From assembly GCF_032062135.1 (NCBI RefSeq), contig NC_092861.1, positions 121,715,060 through 121,779,059 on the forward strand: 64,000 nucleotides of DNA, written 5' to 3'. The notes under the pieces were generated by a model that saw only the letters and a list, made by a program, of their open reading frames with translations, was not told the DNA's origin and did no database searches. Positions within the stretch are counted from its first letter, which is position 1. Every line of letters starts with the position of its first letter. Positions 45,215-58,100 of the stretch are shown in pieces. The DNA comes from Pyxicephalus adspersus. Its lineage: Eukaryota > Chordata > Amphibia > Anura > Pyxicephalidae. The translations under genes were made by a program, and so were the position numbers.

Positions 45215-46160
45215 ACCTGGTATCAAGTCGAATTCCGGCACTTACACTACTTGCCTATAAAAATACAGTTAATTGCCCAAAAGGCTCAAATGATAGATAT
45301 TGCCATAAAGGATCTATACACAGTGGTTTTCAAGAGTTGGGATATAAGATACTCTGCTATCTGGGTCTGGTACCTGCTGGTGCTGAGCTGTGTTGGAGAT
45401 GTGGAAAGGAAAAGGGCACGATGCTCCGTATATTTTGGTCATGTGAGGTGATCAGGGAATTCTGGTTGGGTGTTAGGAACATATGTCAGGAATTTTTGGT
45501 CCGACCTATTCCTGCTGATCCAGAATTTTTCTTTCTACATCCTAATGACTGGCCACAGAAAAGTTATGCCACGTTAGTGGTGAAGCACTCGCCAATGGCT
45601 GCAAAGGCATGTATCCTAGGCCTTTGGAAACAGGCTACACCACCTTCCCTCGGTCTGTGGATACGTAAAGTAAATGAAATTAAACAAATGAAAGATCTGA
45701 CCTCGGGGATATACAACAGAAGTGAAAAATTTCTGGACACCTTGGCCTCATAGATAATGTTCCAGGAGTCTCGGGCTTATTGAAGTATTGTGGGAGGACT
45801 GAAAGGGCAAGACGATCAATCATCCTAATTACGGGTTCCAACACACGATACACTATGGTTGACTGATGGGGTTATGTTAAAGTTTTGGGGTCCAGAACCA
45901 TTAATGGGTCTAAGTGCTGTTTTCTATGTGACTAGAGGTTCTCAAATCGGAAAGTTTAAAGTTTTTGTGAACTCATGAAGTCTCACGATGTAATTGTACT
46001 ACTATCCCTACTATCTCTATGTATCTGTTTTATGTTTGTATAACTAATTTTGAGAAGCTTTTGTCCTATTATTTTTTCCTTATTTCCTTTTGTACCTATT
46101 GTTTTGTTATGAAATTTTGTGTAAAAATCAATAAAATAATATAATGTTTAAAAAAAAAAC
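45215..46160 (+). mobile_element. Tx1/L1-type LINE 3' end
   Basis: The decayed ORF2 C-terminus contains the Cys/His-like motif CWRCGKEKGTMLRIFWSC at 45,391-45,444, preceded by LCYLGLVPAGAEL. L1-clade elements of frogs and fish carry this C-terminal motif (C..C......H.FW.C). The frame shifts at about 45,340, so the protein is broken. After the stop at 45,751-45,753 comes about 400 bp of non-coding 3' end and a poly(A) run (46,150-46,159). The copy is 5'-truncated, and its left edge is uncertain. Confidence 0.82.
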
Positions 46161-47752
46161 AGGTATTTACATACAGATCTGAAATGATGTGTGTCTTTTT
46201 GTATGTATAGAGTGAAGATTTAAAGCCAAAGTACAGTCCTACATAACATACAATAAAAACATATCTTTTGAATCTCTATTGGCCATATAGTTGTCTTAAA
46301 TTCCCTTGTCCAAAAAAACACAATTACCCTTATTTCACAGAACATTTGTTAACAGCAGCCACACTGGATGATTAGATCATTAAATGTTCAGAGGAAGAAC
46401 GACATATATAAAAGGAAAAATAAAGCATTTTGTTTGCATATCCTGCATATTTTGTCATGTCATTTGTCACAGGTAGCCTTCCCAGTTTGTTTGCACTGCA
46501 ATCGGAAGCTTATCTTCTTATTAGCTTATCTTCGGCTCTCCATACATCAAAGGATCTAAGTAGCACGGTGGACAGCCCATACTCAATATAAACCAAGTAT
46601 AACTCTTTTGGGTGGTTTTTGAAGTTTTTGTTCCTTGAAGTAATAGTGATGTGGTGTTTGGCATTTAGCATCAATAGATTTTTTCATATTTTTGGATGCA
46701 TGTATCAAGAGATTAGGAAGTTCCACTTGAAATGAGTTTTTAATAAAGCTTTATGAGCAGTGTGAACTAAATAGGAACTCTTAACATGTGACATATTTGA
46801 ATAACGCAGACATTATAGCAGGGAGCTTTTATTAATAAATGTAAATGAGGGCTTCACATGTTAGAGATAACCATGGGTAACCAATGTACACAAATGATTG
46901 CAAATGATAGATAAAAGCAAAGGATGTGAAAACATTAACACAAACTAAATCTTCTTACTTTAAATACAATTACACCATTGGACAATAAAAACACTGAACA
47001 ATAGAGAAAATGTGTTTTAAGCTAATATGAAGTTTACTCTTCTATCTTTTAAGTTTCTGTTTTATTGCAGACCTTATTTTAAAGCCAATGGTGTCATCAA
47101 TGGGACTGGACTTTTCTATGTAATGCAGACAGCTCATGGATGGAAGGGGCCAGAAGTTTGCTCTATATAACCGAAAATATCATATCTCTGTAATTCTCTT
47201 ATGAACTTTCAGTTCTGATGCAGTAGGGTGGCTTTTGGGAAGAGTTATGGAAATATCAAAATGACTTGATGTATCAATGTCAAACAATGTGAAACAATGC
47301 AGGTTTTTTTTACATGAAGACCACTCACATGTGACACTAAACCTCTTGAATTAAAAAACAAATATAATTAATGAAAAGGGGTAGGTCAGGGACAGTGATG
47401 ACAGTGAGGTCAGTGGCTAGATGATGTTGGGTGTCCTCCTTTCAGATAATGAAGTGGGCCCTCTCTAAAGTACTGTGGCTTCAAATGCACACTGTGAACA
47501 GTTTACAGCGTTTTACAGCAGTAAAATCAGTAAGCAATTTCAGTGCAGAATATGAGCCTGATCAACTGGGCAAGCGTAAAGATAAACCTGGAGCCAACTT
47601 TAAATTTTTATTTTCATGCCAACCAAGCACATCCTTTCTTTGGTTCTGGCATTATCTCATTGGTCACTGCATTTGTCAGGAGCTCTTAACCAAGAAATAC
47701 AAATAAGTCTTATTTGTCCTACTGAGATGGTTTTAGAGGTTCTCAATTCAGC

Positions 47753-47959
47753 GGGCCTGATTTATTAAAGCTCCCTAAGGCTGGAAAGGATACACTTTCA
47801 TCAGTGAAACTGAGTGATCCAGCTAACCAGGATTAAAAATATTTGCTAACAAATAGCAAATGACTTTTAAGAAATCTATTCCAGGTTTTCTGTCTCACCC
47901 AGGTTCACTGATGAAAGTGTATCTTCTCCAGCCTTTGAGAGCTTTATTAAATCAGGCCC
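47753..47959. mobile_element. Foldback MITE, GGCCTGATTTATTAAAGC family (copy 4)
   Basis: Left end 'gggcctgatttattaaagct', right end 'gctttattaaatcaggccc', perfect complements over the outer 19 bases. Confidence 0.92.
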
Positions 47960-48479
47960 ATTACATCAGAACTGTAAAAACTGGGATTTGCAATGCTTAG
48001 GGATCTTCTATGTTGTCAGCTTTTTTCATTCGGGTGATCAAAAATTTGGAGACCTGATTGTCCAGAATGCAGGTCTTATTTGAGTCATGTGACCTGATAT
48101 GTTGGCTCCATGCAATTTTGTGACTTACATATTCTTCTATCATCCATGGTATAGGAAGTTACCGAAAAACTCAATATCAGATGGTCTGGTCTAAACAAAT
48201 TACTCTGAAGCTGTAAACCTCTAAGTGAACAATAACAGTAACAAAGGTTTAATATAAGAACCTTTTAAATCTTTTTTTCTTACACAGTTTTTAAGAGCTA
48301 AAGCTAAAGAAACTAATTTATTTTCTCCTTTTCAAGGTAATGCTGATAAGCAGACAGGAGCCATTGTGTTTTGATAGCAAAACTTTCCCAGAATATCACA
48401 TCAGTATCATTTTTGGTAATTGATGTTAAAGAAAGAAAATGGTGATAACATCATAATTGGATACTAAAAATCTTCAAGA

Positions 48480-48960
48480 AAACTGATCTGATGGCGAGTT
48501 TAGACAAAATAATATCACATCCAACCATTATCTGGTATTTTGATAAGACAGACACACAAAATTATGTTGATAGAAAAAGAGAAATAGATTTATTGGGCAA
48601 TCATGACGTTGAGTCACCGATCTTCACATACTACATTTGACCACAAAAAGCCTGACATTGATAAAATCACTAACAAGCCAGGAGCTCAGATGATTAATGC
48701 ACAAGCATCTAAAATATCACTACTTAAGCATGATAAGCATTTTAAGCTGCTGCCTGGTTTGTTCATCTGATGTAACATCTAAGAGTGGTTTCTTCTTGTT
48801 AGTTCATGCTAAGGCTTCTTTCCCTTACGCATAAAGCATTTTGGAAACATGATCCATCGCCATGTGTTAATAGAGCCATTTTTCATTTATCAAGTCTTAG
48901 GCAAACAATGGAAAACCTGAGATGAGCTGGTGTTAAATAAACAGTTTCTGGTAAAAATTT
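48480..48960. promoter_or_regulatory. Candidate regulatory block
   Basis: Non-repetitive sequence of balanced composition with 'gatgattaatgcac', 'taagcatgataagcatttta', 'acatgatccatcgccatgtg' and 'aacaatggaaaac'. Not related to any repeat here. Regulatory status is inferred. Confidence 0.28.
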
Positions 48961-49299
48961 CAGGCAACAAATCATTTTGAAAGAGAGAACAAAAAGGAAA
49001 AGTTCAAAAACATATCTGTGGCAAAAAGCGGGATGGTAATTAAAGAATAAAACAATTTACCTAATGGGATATTCAAATTAATTAAAAAATATATATATTT
49101 GAAGCAGTATGTAAAGACTTTTTTTATTTTTTGTATTAATATTATTTTTATTAATTTTCGATAGTGTGATCAGGGGTTAGGATGACTGTTGGTTTTAATG
49201 GTTTATTTGGTCTGAGGGTTTAAATTGCTGTGTCCCTGCTATCTATGCCTTGATGACCATTGTCACTAGAACTAAAAACAACAGAATATCTAAAATTTT

Positions 49300-49690
49300 T
49301 AAAGTGGAACTAACCTGAAAAAAAAAATCAAACTTACTTTTAATTTTGCAGATCCCATGATCGTGAGAAGTCCTTGATCGTCCCTGGAATTCTCCTAAAT
49401 CCTCCAACTTTAGCCCTCTTATTCCTTCTGGCTATGTCACCCGATCTTGCACTGCACAGGCGTGAGAATGGGTGACAAAGCCTGCTGTAAAGGGGAAAAA
49501 AAGTGTGCAGATCCCACCGCGTATGCGTGAGATTGGCATCTCTTTTCCCTTAGCGTAGGAAAATGCCCCTTTAGAATGGGAGCGGCTTTACCCCTTTTTT
49601 TTTTAAAAAAGGAATAATATTTTTACTTTATATAAAAGGGTTCTCTACCCTTTTAAGTAAAGTAAAAATTTTAGTTTAGGTCCACTTTAT
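49300..49690. mobile_element. Inverted-repeat element with TAAAGTGG...CCACTTTA ends (copy 2)
   Basis: Left end 'aaagtggaactaacctga', right end 'tagtttaggtccactttat'. Internal strings 'gtcacccgatcttgcactgc' and 'tatgcgtgagattggcatct' match the copy at 36,135-36,603 in order. Confidence 0.75.
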
Positions 49691-51232
49691 GTTATCACCA
49701 GAACATGAATAGAGGGTATTTCAAATATTGGAAATCTATAATTGTCTATAAAATATGGAATCCAGGAAAGTCTCTGGGATGAGATTTAAATTAAAACAAA
49801 CTAACAAATATGGGCTTTTATTATTCCTTTTCCTATTCAAAATAAAAAAATGGCTTTAGATTTATTTTAAATTTGTTTGGAGCAAATTGTACCAGGATTT
49901 TTGTTTGCCTTCCTCTGGATCAGCCATGTCTATAGGATTTTCATATCAGATGTGTTTATTTCCCTAGTGGTTGAACTTAATGGACATGTCATTTTTTCTA
50001 CCTAACTATATGTAATGGAGTCTCAATCTGTCCCTTACTAGCCCCTTTTTCTGCCAATACTCTGACGTCACTAGCTGCATACTTGTTTCTGGTTAATGAC
50101 TAAGAATGTATTGGGACCATTGACAGGCTTAACATCTATCATTTACAGAAGGTCAGGAAAGGCAACCACCGTATTTTCTCAGTATGAGTTTCCAAAAAAA
50201 ATGGAAGTCCAGCTGCCCTCCCACAATAAACAAACATAGACTTCCACTTTAACCACTTCAGAACCTACATATGAAACCCATGTCCTTCCTGGGCCATTGC
50301 TTACAGTTCTGTAATTTTAATGTTTTGATTTGCTAAATATTTTAGTCTAATTACCAAATTTAGTATTTAGTATTGGGCGGATATGGATTTCTTTTGGCTC
50401 CTTTTAGTAACATTGCAGCTAGAATTTTCTGTGTTTTTTTTAAAGAAAATTGGCTAAAAACTGAAAAATAAAAAATAGTAAACAAATTATTAAATCATAA
50501 AAATAATTTCAGTAATTTGTAACCAAAGATATGTATATGGTGTATACTAGAACTATATTAAGATGCACTATATATATTTGTGTTTCTCAACGAGTGTTCT
50601 TCCAGAGATTGCTAGGGATTTGTTGAGTAATGAGAAATTTTAAGCACTAATGTAGCAGGAGCTGCAGATATTTGTAGCAGGGGTCCCTAAGACATTTCAT
50701 GGGTTCTCCAATGTAAGAAATTGTTATATACTAACACCTTATACACTAACCATTTATACGCAGGACTCCATGAACTAACAACTTATGTAATTTCAACTTT
50801 TTATGCACAGGAGATGAAAAAAGGGACCAAATTAATAATATTAAAAAACAAACCTGATTTTTTACACATTGTTCCTTTCTATCAATGAAAGACTTATTGG
50901 GAAGAAAAAGAAAACACTGTTTATTGGTGTGTTTGCACAGCGATCAGAGTGATTTGTCATAATAGTGATTACATGGTCAGAATTAATTTACAAGGTTCCT
51001 GGCCTGTGAACTAAACTTTCTACAGTCCAAATGCAATTGTATTTTGGGTGCTGGCATAAAACTACCATAGATATTAACTGTGGGTTAGGAATAGAACTGT
51101 GCTGATCTGTTCTTAATTTCTCTTGAACAGTATGAACACAAATAGTATGTTTCATTATATGATTCATTATTTGTTGTATTTGCATTAATATCCTAATAAG
51201 TAACTATATCATCATGATCTATCGCTTACTAG
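49691..51232. other. Intergenic stretch, no gene recognised
   Basis: AT-rich, up to an assembly gap. No exon, RNA gene or clear repeat. Confidence 0.5.
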
Positions 51233-52146
51233 NNNNNNNNNNNNNNNNNNNNNNNNNNNNNNNNNNNNNNNNNNNNNNNNNNNNNNNNNNNNNNNNNNNN
51301 NNNNNNNNNNNNNNNNNNNNNNNNNNNNNNNNNNNNNNNNNNNNNNNNNNNNNNNNNNNNNNNNNNNNNNNNNNNNNNNNNNNNNNNNNNNNNNNNNNNN
51401 NNNNNNNNNNNNNNNNNNNNNNNNNNNNNNNNNNNNNNNNNNNNNNNNNNNNNNNNNNNNNNNNNNNNNNNNNNNNNNNNNNNNNNNNNNNNNNNNNNNN
51501 NNNNNNNNNNNNNNNNNNNNNNNNNNNNNNNNNNNNNNNNNNNNNNNNNNNNNNNNNNNNNNNNNNNNNNNNNNNNNNNNNNNNNNNNNNNNNNNNNNNN
51601 NNNNNNNNNNNNNNNNNNNNNNNNNNNNNNNNNNNNNNNNNNNNNNNNNNNNNNNNNNNNNNNNNNNNNNNNNNNNNNNNNNNNNNNNNNNNNNNNNNNN
51701 NNNNNNNNNNNNNNNNNNNNNNNNNNNNNNNNNNNNNNNNNNNNNNNNNNNNNNNNNNNNNNNNNNNNNNNNNNNNNNNNNNNNNNNNNNNNNNNNNNNN
51801 NNNNNNNNNNNNNNNNNNNNNNNNNNNNNNNNNNNNNNNNNNNNNNNNNNNNNNNNNNNNNNNNNNNNNNNNNNNNNNNNNNNNNNNNNNNNNNNNNNNN
51901 NNNNNNNNNNNNNNNNNNNNNNNNNNNNNNNNNNNNNNNNNNNNNNNNNNNNNNNNNNNNNNNNNNNNNNNNNNNNNNNNNNNNNNNNNNNNNNNNNNNN
52001 NNNNNNNNNNNNNNNNNNNNNNNNNNNNNNNNNNNNNNNNNNNNNNNNNNNNNNNNNNNNNNNNNNNNNNNNNNNNNNNNNNNNNNNNNNNNNNNNNNNN
52101 NNNNNNNNNNNNNNNNNNNNNNNNNNNNNNNNNNNNNNNNNNNNNN
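51233..52146. other. Assembly gap (914 N)
   Basis: Unknown bases. Frames crossing it are artefacts. Confidence 0.99.
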
Positions 52147-52572
52147 ACAGACTAAGGTCAATTTGGAGGGGGAGCCAATTACCGAACTGCATGTTTTGGA
52201 ATTTTTGTATTGGAATTTCTATAATTTTGTTTTGTCATTGATGGGTTTTGATATTTACTTTAAGCAAAAAAATCCATCATATTGTAAATGCAGCAGCTGA
52301 TGCGCACTGTGATGCAATTATAAATATCTTGATGTTTGTGTTAGAATTTATTTTCATGCATTTCCTTTGATTTTAATGGAATGCACCATAAGCAAAAGTA
52401 CAAAGGTGTAAATCCAGCCCAAATACAAATGTAACTATACCCCCCCTCCAAAAAAAACGGTGGTGGAGGCTAAAACCCCTTTCAGGTTTTATCGGTGTTT
52501 GTGATTTTGGTTGGAATTTTTAATCTTTGGATTTGTCCTATTAACTATTGTCCCTGGCAAAAAAATGTTTCT

Positions 52573-53074
52573 ACCGTGTTTCCCCGATGATAAGGCATCC
52601 CCATCAAATAAGCCACCCCCGCTAATAAGACATTCTCTGATACCTGATACTGTGTGACTCCTCGATGCTGGCTGCAGTGCAGAGCGAAACTGAAAGTAAC
52701 AACAAGCCCGNNNNNNNNNNNNNNNNNNNNNNNNNNNNNNNNNNNNNNNNNNNNNNNNNNNNNNNNNNNNNNNNNNNNNNNNNNNNNNNNNNNNNNNNNN
52801 NNNNNNNNNNNNNNNNNNNNNNNNNNNNNNNNNNNNNNNNNNNNNNNNNNNNNNNNNNNNNNNNNNNNNNNNNNNNNNNNNNNNNNNNNNNNNNNNNNNN
52901 NNNNNNNNNNNNNNNNNNNNNNNNNNNNNNNNNNNNNNNNNNNNNNNNNNNNNNNNNNNNNNNNNNNNNNNNNNNNNNNNNNNNNNNNNNNNNNNNNNNN
53001 NNNNNNNNNNNNNNNNNNNNNNNNNNNNNNNNAAAAAATATAAGACAGTGCCTTATTATAGGGGAAACAGGGTA
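52573..53074. mobile_element. Inverted-repeat element with TTTCCCC...AATAAG ends, gap inside
   Basis: The left end 'accgtgtttccccgatgata' and the complement of the right end, 'accctgtttcccctataata', match. Further 'ataag' strings inside (aaataagcca, taataagaca) are typical of this widespread vertebrate repeat. The 322-N gap at 52,711-53,032 lies in its interior, so any coding content is hidden. Confidence 0.75.
52711..53032. other. Assembly gap (322 N)
   Basis: Unknown bases inside the inverted-repeat element at 52,573-53,074. Confidence 0.99.
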
Positions 53075-53127
53075 GCTGATGTGAGCGTGGGAAATCTTAC
53101 ACTACAGACACCAATTTTGGTAACAGC

Positions 53128-53407
53128 TAAGGCTACGTACACACGTGCAATGGTTCTCATCTGATAATAGGCTGATTTCGGATGAGAAACTGGTGTAAAG
53201 CCCTCGCCCTCGATCATCCAAATGACCATCCTGGCAGGGGATGAAGGGGAGAAAGCACAGCAGGGTGCTGCTCCATCATTCTCCCCTCTCCATACAGCAG
53301 AATGGCGCTGCATGTACAGCACTCATTCATGCATCATGCAGTCATTTGTCATTGGAAAGGATCATGAAAGTTCCTTTCCAACAACAATTATTGCACATAG
53401 CCTTTAA
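53128..53407. mobile_element. Inverted-repeat element, TAAGGCTACGTACACACG type
   Basis: Left end 'taaggctacgtacacacgtg' then 'caatgg'; right end 'caattattgcacatagcctt' (partly deleted relative to the left). Fragments of the same family lie at 18,960-19,286 and 36,650-36,935. Confidence 0.72.
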
Positions 53408-54500
53408 CCTGGATTATGATTGTGCATTTAACTGAACTATGATTGCACATTATAACATGACATTTTGATGTTACTATTGTAATCCAAGGCAGTAGGTGAG
53501 TTACTTTGTAGTAATGTTGTGGAGGTAACATAGGATTTAGTTATTATTTTCATTACATAAAAAAGTAATTACATATACAACATCCAAAAAAAACATGGCA
53601 GCCATTCAGATCTGTTTAAAACAAGTAAAACAGGAAAGGCACATGTAGGGTGATATACAAAACAATACAAAGAGGTGGCCAGTACACTTTCAAGCTAGCC
53701 AGGTTCAAGTTAAAAACAGGTTTCTATTGTGCACAATATAGATGTGAAAGCCATGCACAATCCTGCTGCCATCAGGGAAACAACACGGGCCCTACTGTTC
53801 GAAACAGGCAATTGAAAATTGTTTAATGCCAATGATTTTAAAAAAACTCACAAAAAGTAATCATCAGTGGTCTGCTATAATCACTAAGTGCTTTATTCTC
53901 ATCACAACACAGATACCTCAAAGCAGCATGACAGCGTTTTAGTGCATTTAGTACTTCCACTGACTAGGAACTGCTAGTATGAAACATATGTTAGTATGTG
54001 AATGAAACTCAATATGACATATCACTGATGACTTGCTTGTATGTATTTTTGAATATGTAAAAACCATGTTATTGTGATAAGTGTTGTCCCCAACTCTAAT
54101 GAGTCTTTTTCTGAAAAATTAGCTTTAAAAATGTAATAGTATCTTCTGAAAAGTCGCAAATAAAACTGCTGCAAATGTTTTAAATTTGTGCAATATGTTA
54201 TTTTTTATTTTTTGCAAGGAGATTTCACACCTTAAAGCTATGACCAGAATTTTTACTTTACATAAAAGAACGGACAACCCTTTATTGTAAGGTAAAAATT
54301 AGCTTTTTTTTTTTGAGGGGGAGGGTTTAACACCCTTTTAAAAAAAAAAAAAAAAAAAAATAGAAAAAAAAAAGGATGAAGCCCCTACGCTTCTGTCTTT
54401 ATCACTGCGGTTTAAATCGTTTAAAGGTTGGGTCGTTGAAAATAAATGTATAAAAAACGCTCAGAATAGAAAATAGAATGTTCTGTTAGGGGAGAATAAT
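53408..54500. other. Intergenic stretch, no gene recognised
   Basis: AT-rich. A/T runs at 54,300-54,375, with 'aattttta...taaggtaaaaatt' arms around 54,250-54,300, look like the end of the element family at 49,300-49,690. Confidence 0.5.
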
Positions 54501-54561
54501 TAATGTACAGCACTGCGTAATATGTTGGCACTATATAAATACTGTTTATTATTAAAAATAA
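54501..54561 (+). mobile_element. L2/SINE 3' tail fragment
   Basis: 'taatgtacagcactgcgtaa' then 'tatgttggcactatataaat' and a TTATTA run. Only the last 60 bp of the family are present. Confidence 0.7.
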
Positions 54562-54699
54562 TATACATTTATAACACTGGATTTTACTATGTTTGTCCAA
54601 CAGCAGAATTTTTTTGTAACTAAAGGACATTTGATCAGCACCATTCAAACAACTTCCAAGGATTTATTTATTAATAGCTATTTACATATTGTGTCTGTT

Positions 54700-54890
54700 T
54701 TTTTAAAGCTCTCCAAGGCTGGATAGGATACACTTTCATCAGTGAACCTGGGTGGGCCAGCAAACTTGGAATGGATCTGCTCCGGAATTGAATATATTTG
54801 CTAACAAATAGTAAATTACTTTTAAGAAATCCATACTGGTTTGCGGCATCACTCAGGTTCACTGAGGAAAGTGTATCCTCGCCAGGCTCA
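54700..54890. mobile_element. Foldback MITE (copy 5)
   Basis: 'taaagctctccaaggctgga' and 'acactttcatcagtgaacct' on the left pair with 'caggttcactgaggaaagtg' and 'tatcctcgccaggct' on the right. The outermost bases are lost. Confidence 0.82.
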
Positions 54891-54911
54891 ATGACGGAAT
54901 GTTCTTTAATT

Positions 54912-55197
54912 CAGTGGTCGCCAACCTTTTCAGTCCCGCGGACCAATAAAATTACCAGCTCCTGACCCTGCATGCACGGGGAGCCAGGTATCAAACAAAG
55001 GGGGAGAAACCTCCCCCATAGTGATGTCATCATGGAATAACCCCGGCCATGCTCCCATCGAAGGCTCAGATCTGCGATGGGAGCGTGGGCAGGGTTATGT
55101 CATGAGGGACACAACCCACCCACTTCCCTGAGCCTGGGATCTTTACGGGGGATGGTCCACGGCTCTGGTCCACTGACCGCTGGTTGCCGAGCGCTAG
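54912..55197 (+). mobile_element. hAT-type non-autonomous DNA transposon (copy 2)
   Basis: Begins CAGTGGTCGCCAACCTTTTC, with an interior order like copy 1: 'gcgggaccaataaaat'-like, 'gcatgcacggggagcca', 'acacaacccacccac' and 'ccctgagcctgggat'. The right end (gctggttgccgagcgctag) is decayed. Confidence 0.8.
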
Positions 55198-58100
55198 TTT
55201 ATTCACACAGACCGAATATACAAGCACATTTGTTTAACAAATCAATATGCATATTGGTTATAAATATACTAATAAATGTGATCCCTCATCTTAGTTTTGG
55301 ACCTTTATAGCACCTTACAAATAAAAAGCATTTGAAGACGCTTCTTTCCTCCTTATGGTGCAGACACACATTGGAAAGCCCCACGTCATCTTTACAATTC
55401 ATCCGGAGACAGTACGTGTCTGCACCAAATCCAAGAAACCAACAATGACAGACAATGTACTGAGGACACCTTTGTACTGTTTTGTGCAGCATGCAGACAC
55501 ACAAGATTCACCCAACCTTAACAAAAAATGCACATATACAAATTAGATTCAGTTAGAAAATATGTGAATCATGTGTGAAAGTTGAATTGGATATTTTATA
55601 CCTAAATCTAAAGTGATATAGATATTTCGGGTTTAATTTAGGGTGAAAATATTTATATATAGACCCCAAAAGTGTTCTGTCCTTGTAGTAGGAGGCTGGA
55701 TTGAGTTGGATCAGCTCTATCTGCTCACAGGAGCTGGTTTGGCTCTTGGTTGAGTTATGGCTGTTATATTACAGACCTTGTGTTTCAAAAGCGAAATATT
55801 TAGAAATAATACAATGAGGTCAGGGCATTATGATACATTAACATCTTAATGGGTATTTAAAAAACATCATCAATAACATGTAATCATTTTGGCCAATTTC
55901 TTCTTTTTTATTTTGCTTTGAAGTGATATTCTTTGTGGGTTAAAATGCTGTGTTCAGTGTACATACAACAAAAAGTAAAAATGTATATATCCTCCCAAGT
56001 GCTCAATACATTCAAAACGAGCTGAGGAAATTGAGCGCTACAATTTGTTACGTGTATCTGTTGATCCTGCTAGAAATCTTGTCTGTAGGTTACTTCCATA
56101 GGCTGACAAGAATGATGGAGTGCCAATAAAATGACAATCAGTGTTGTCATTGTAGTGTCTGCTGTCTGGATTCCAGTATAAACCAATGTAACGATTGATG
56201 ACTCTTGTTTTAAAGAATGCAACTGTAGTTTTTGTGTGTTGCATGTTACAATCCAGTGACATAGAACTGCTGATAGTGACTACGAGTCCTGTTGGAAAGT
56301 ATTGGAGAAGGTCACCACAGCATTGCTTCTACTCAATATTTTTAAGGTTCCTTTTGACATCTTGACATTTTGCTTTCTGTTAAAGGTGTTTTTCATAAAC
56401 TTTCTACACATCCAAGCTACTGACCAATGCCTAGGCAGCATTAACATTTTATAATGTCAAAATTAAGCGCTCACATACTTTGCAGAAATGAAAAATAATT
56501 TTGTGAAATGGTCCCTTTGGTGCATAAATCTAGACAGCCAGCTGATTCAGATTTAGCACCCAAATTACCTTTTAGGTTCTTACATACATTGAAAAAAGCC
56601 ATTAAATCTGTTTAGAGACGTCATGGGAGATGGCAGCAAAACACAATGTTGTTTGTTATCTCTATTGGGTTTAAGTTACTCCATTCATTCTCCTTTCTGA
56701 CAACGAGAACAGGTCAGCAATACCAAAGTAATCCCTTAGCCCTTCTATATCTTAAGTGACACTGGAATGAAAAAGAACATTTTAAAGGTATCAGTTTCAT
56801 TGTAAGTTCTACAAAAAAGCAGAGAAGATCTAGCACCGCTTCCACTCCACACTAATGAAGTAGCATCTACTTGTCACATAACACAAAAAGACACTAAAGG
56901 ATAAAAGGGCTACTGCTTACTGACATTTGCAAACTATTTTTCTGAATCCCTTCTACAAAACTAATTAGACTGGGTTCTGGATAAAAAGGTAAGTAAAGGG
57001 ACACAAAGTGACCAACAAAGAGCAGGCTTTTCAGTATGCCAATTCACTGTTGCCAGTACTGTATACTTACAAAGCAAAAACCTAATGCAAGCAGTTGTAT
57101 GGGTGCGTTTGGGGTTATACATAGTTTAAGGTATGGAGGAACAGGAAGCAAAAGCTTAAAATCTAAGGTGATAAAGGGGAAATAAAGGTGTCTTGTGGGA
57201 GAGCCAAACCAGCCAAATTTTGGAAAGATTTTAACAGACAGAAAAGGCCAGTCCAGAAGTAAACAAAAACAAAACAAAAAACAACTCCTACATAAACACA
57301 AACAAGGGGAAAACAAACACACAGAAGCACTAGCATATACTATTTAAGGAAATACTATTTCTTATTTGTACAACTAACAACAGGAGAGTCAGGAGAATAC
57401 TAAGGTAGGTAAGAAGAGGAGGGCTCCATCCTACAGCCATCATCACATTACATATTCATTTCAGAGGTCCCAAGTTTTGTAAAAGTATAGGAGGTTGTTC
57501 TTCAGTAAGACAAGTAATAATGGAAATAAAAAGTACTTTGGAGAAAACAAATAATAAAATAAGCAGACCTCGCTTAAAGTTATAGTGGCTTTTCTCAACC
57601 TTTTTAACATGAGGGAACCCTTAAAATATCTTTCAGGTTTTTTTTCAGCAATTTTTCTTTTGAACTTTTCTAAGCTGCATATAATTTAGTGGCAAATACG
57701 GGTAAGATGCTGCATAATGATTTAGATAAAATGTTTAAAAAAAAAAGTAAGTGAAAGGAGTGGCTGGTAGGTGAATACAGTCAGACTATGACCCTGATTT
57801 ACTAAAAGTGTAATTTGTTAATTTTCACAGCTGAAGAGTGAACTTTGAGCATAGTTGCCGTTTTTATATATTTCCTTGCTTATGATTAAAAATATTTTGA
57901 AAAATAATTTTCATTTTATTCCTTTAGTAAATCAAGCTCAATGCAATGTAGCCAAGTGACTTTGGGGGAAAGGGGGCGTATTTCTGACATCAAAATATGC
58001 CACAATACAATAGGAAAAGCTAATCTTCAGTCCCCAGTATACCATCACCCTTCTTAAATTGGTTAAGTCATTGGTTGGTCCTTTTCCTCACCTAAATCCA

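Larger units (their letters stand above)
46161..49299. other. Intergenic stretch, no gene recognised
   Basis: AT-rich, with the foldback element at 47,753-47,959 and a candidate regulatory block at 48,480-48,960. A 91-codon frame at 47,431-47,706 has no family resemblance and is not called. Confidence 0.5.

Noticed and set aside
51212..52192. Frames of about 310-326 codons
   Set aside because: Almost wholly N; assembly gap.
52654..53075. Frames of 129-136 codons
   Set aside because: Almost wholly N; assembly gap inside a repeat.
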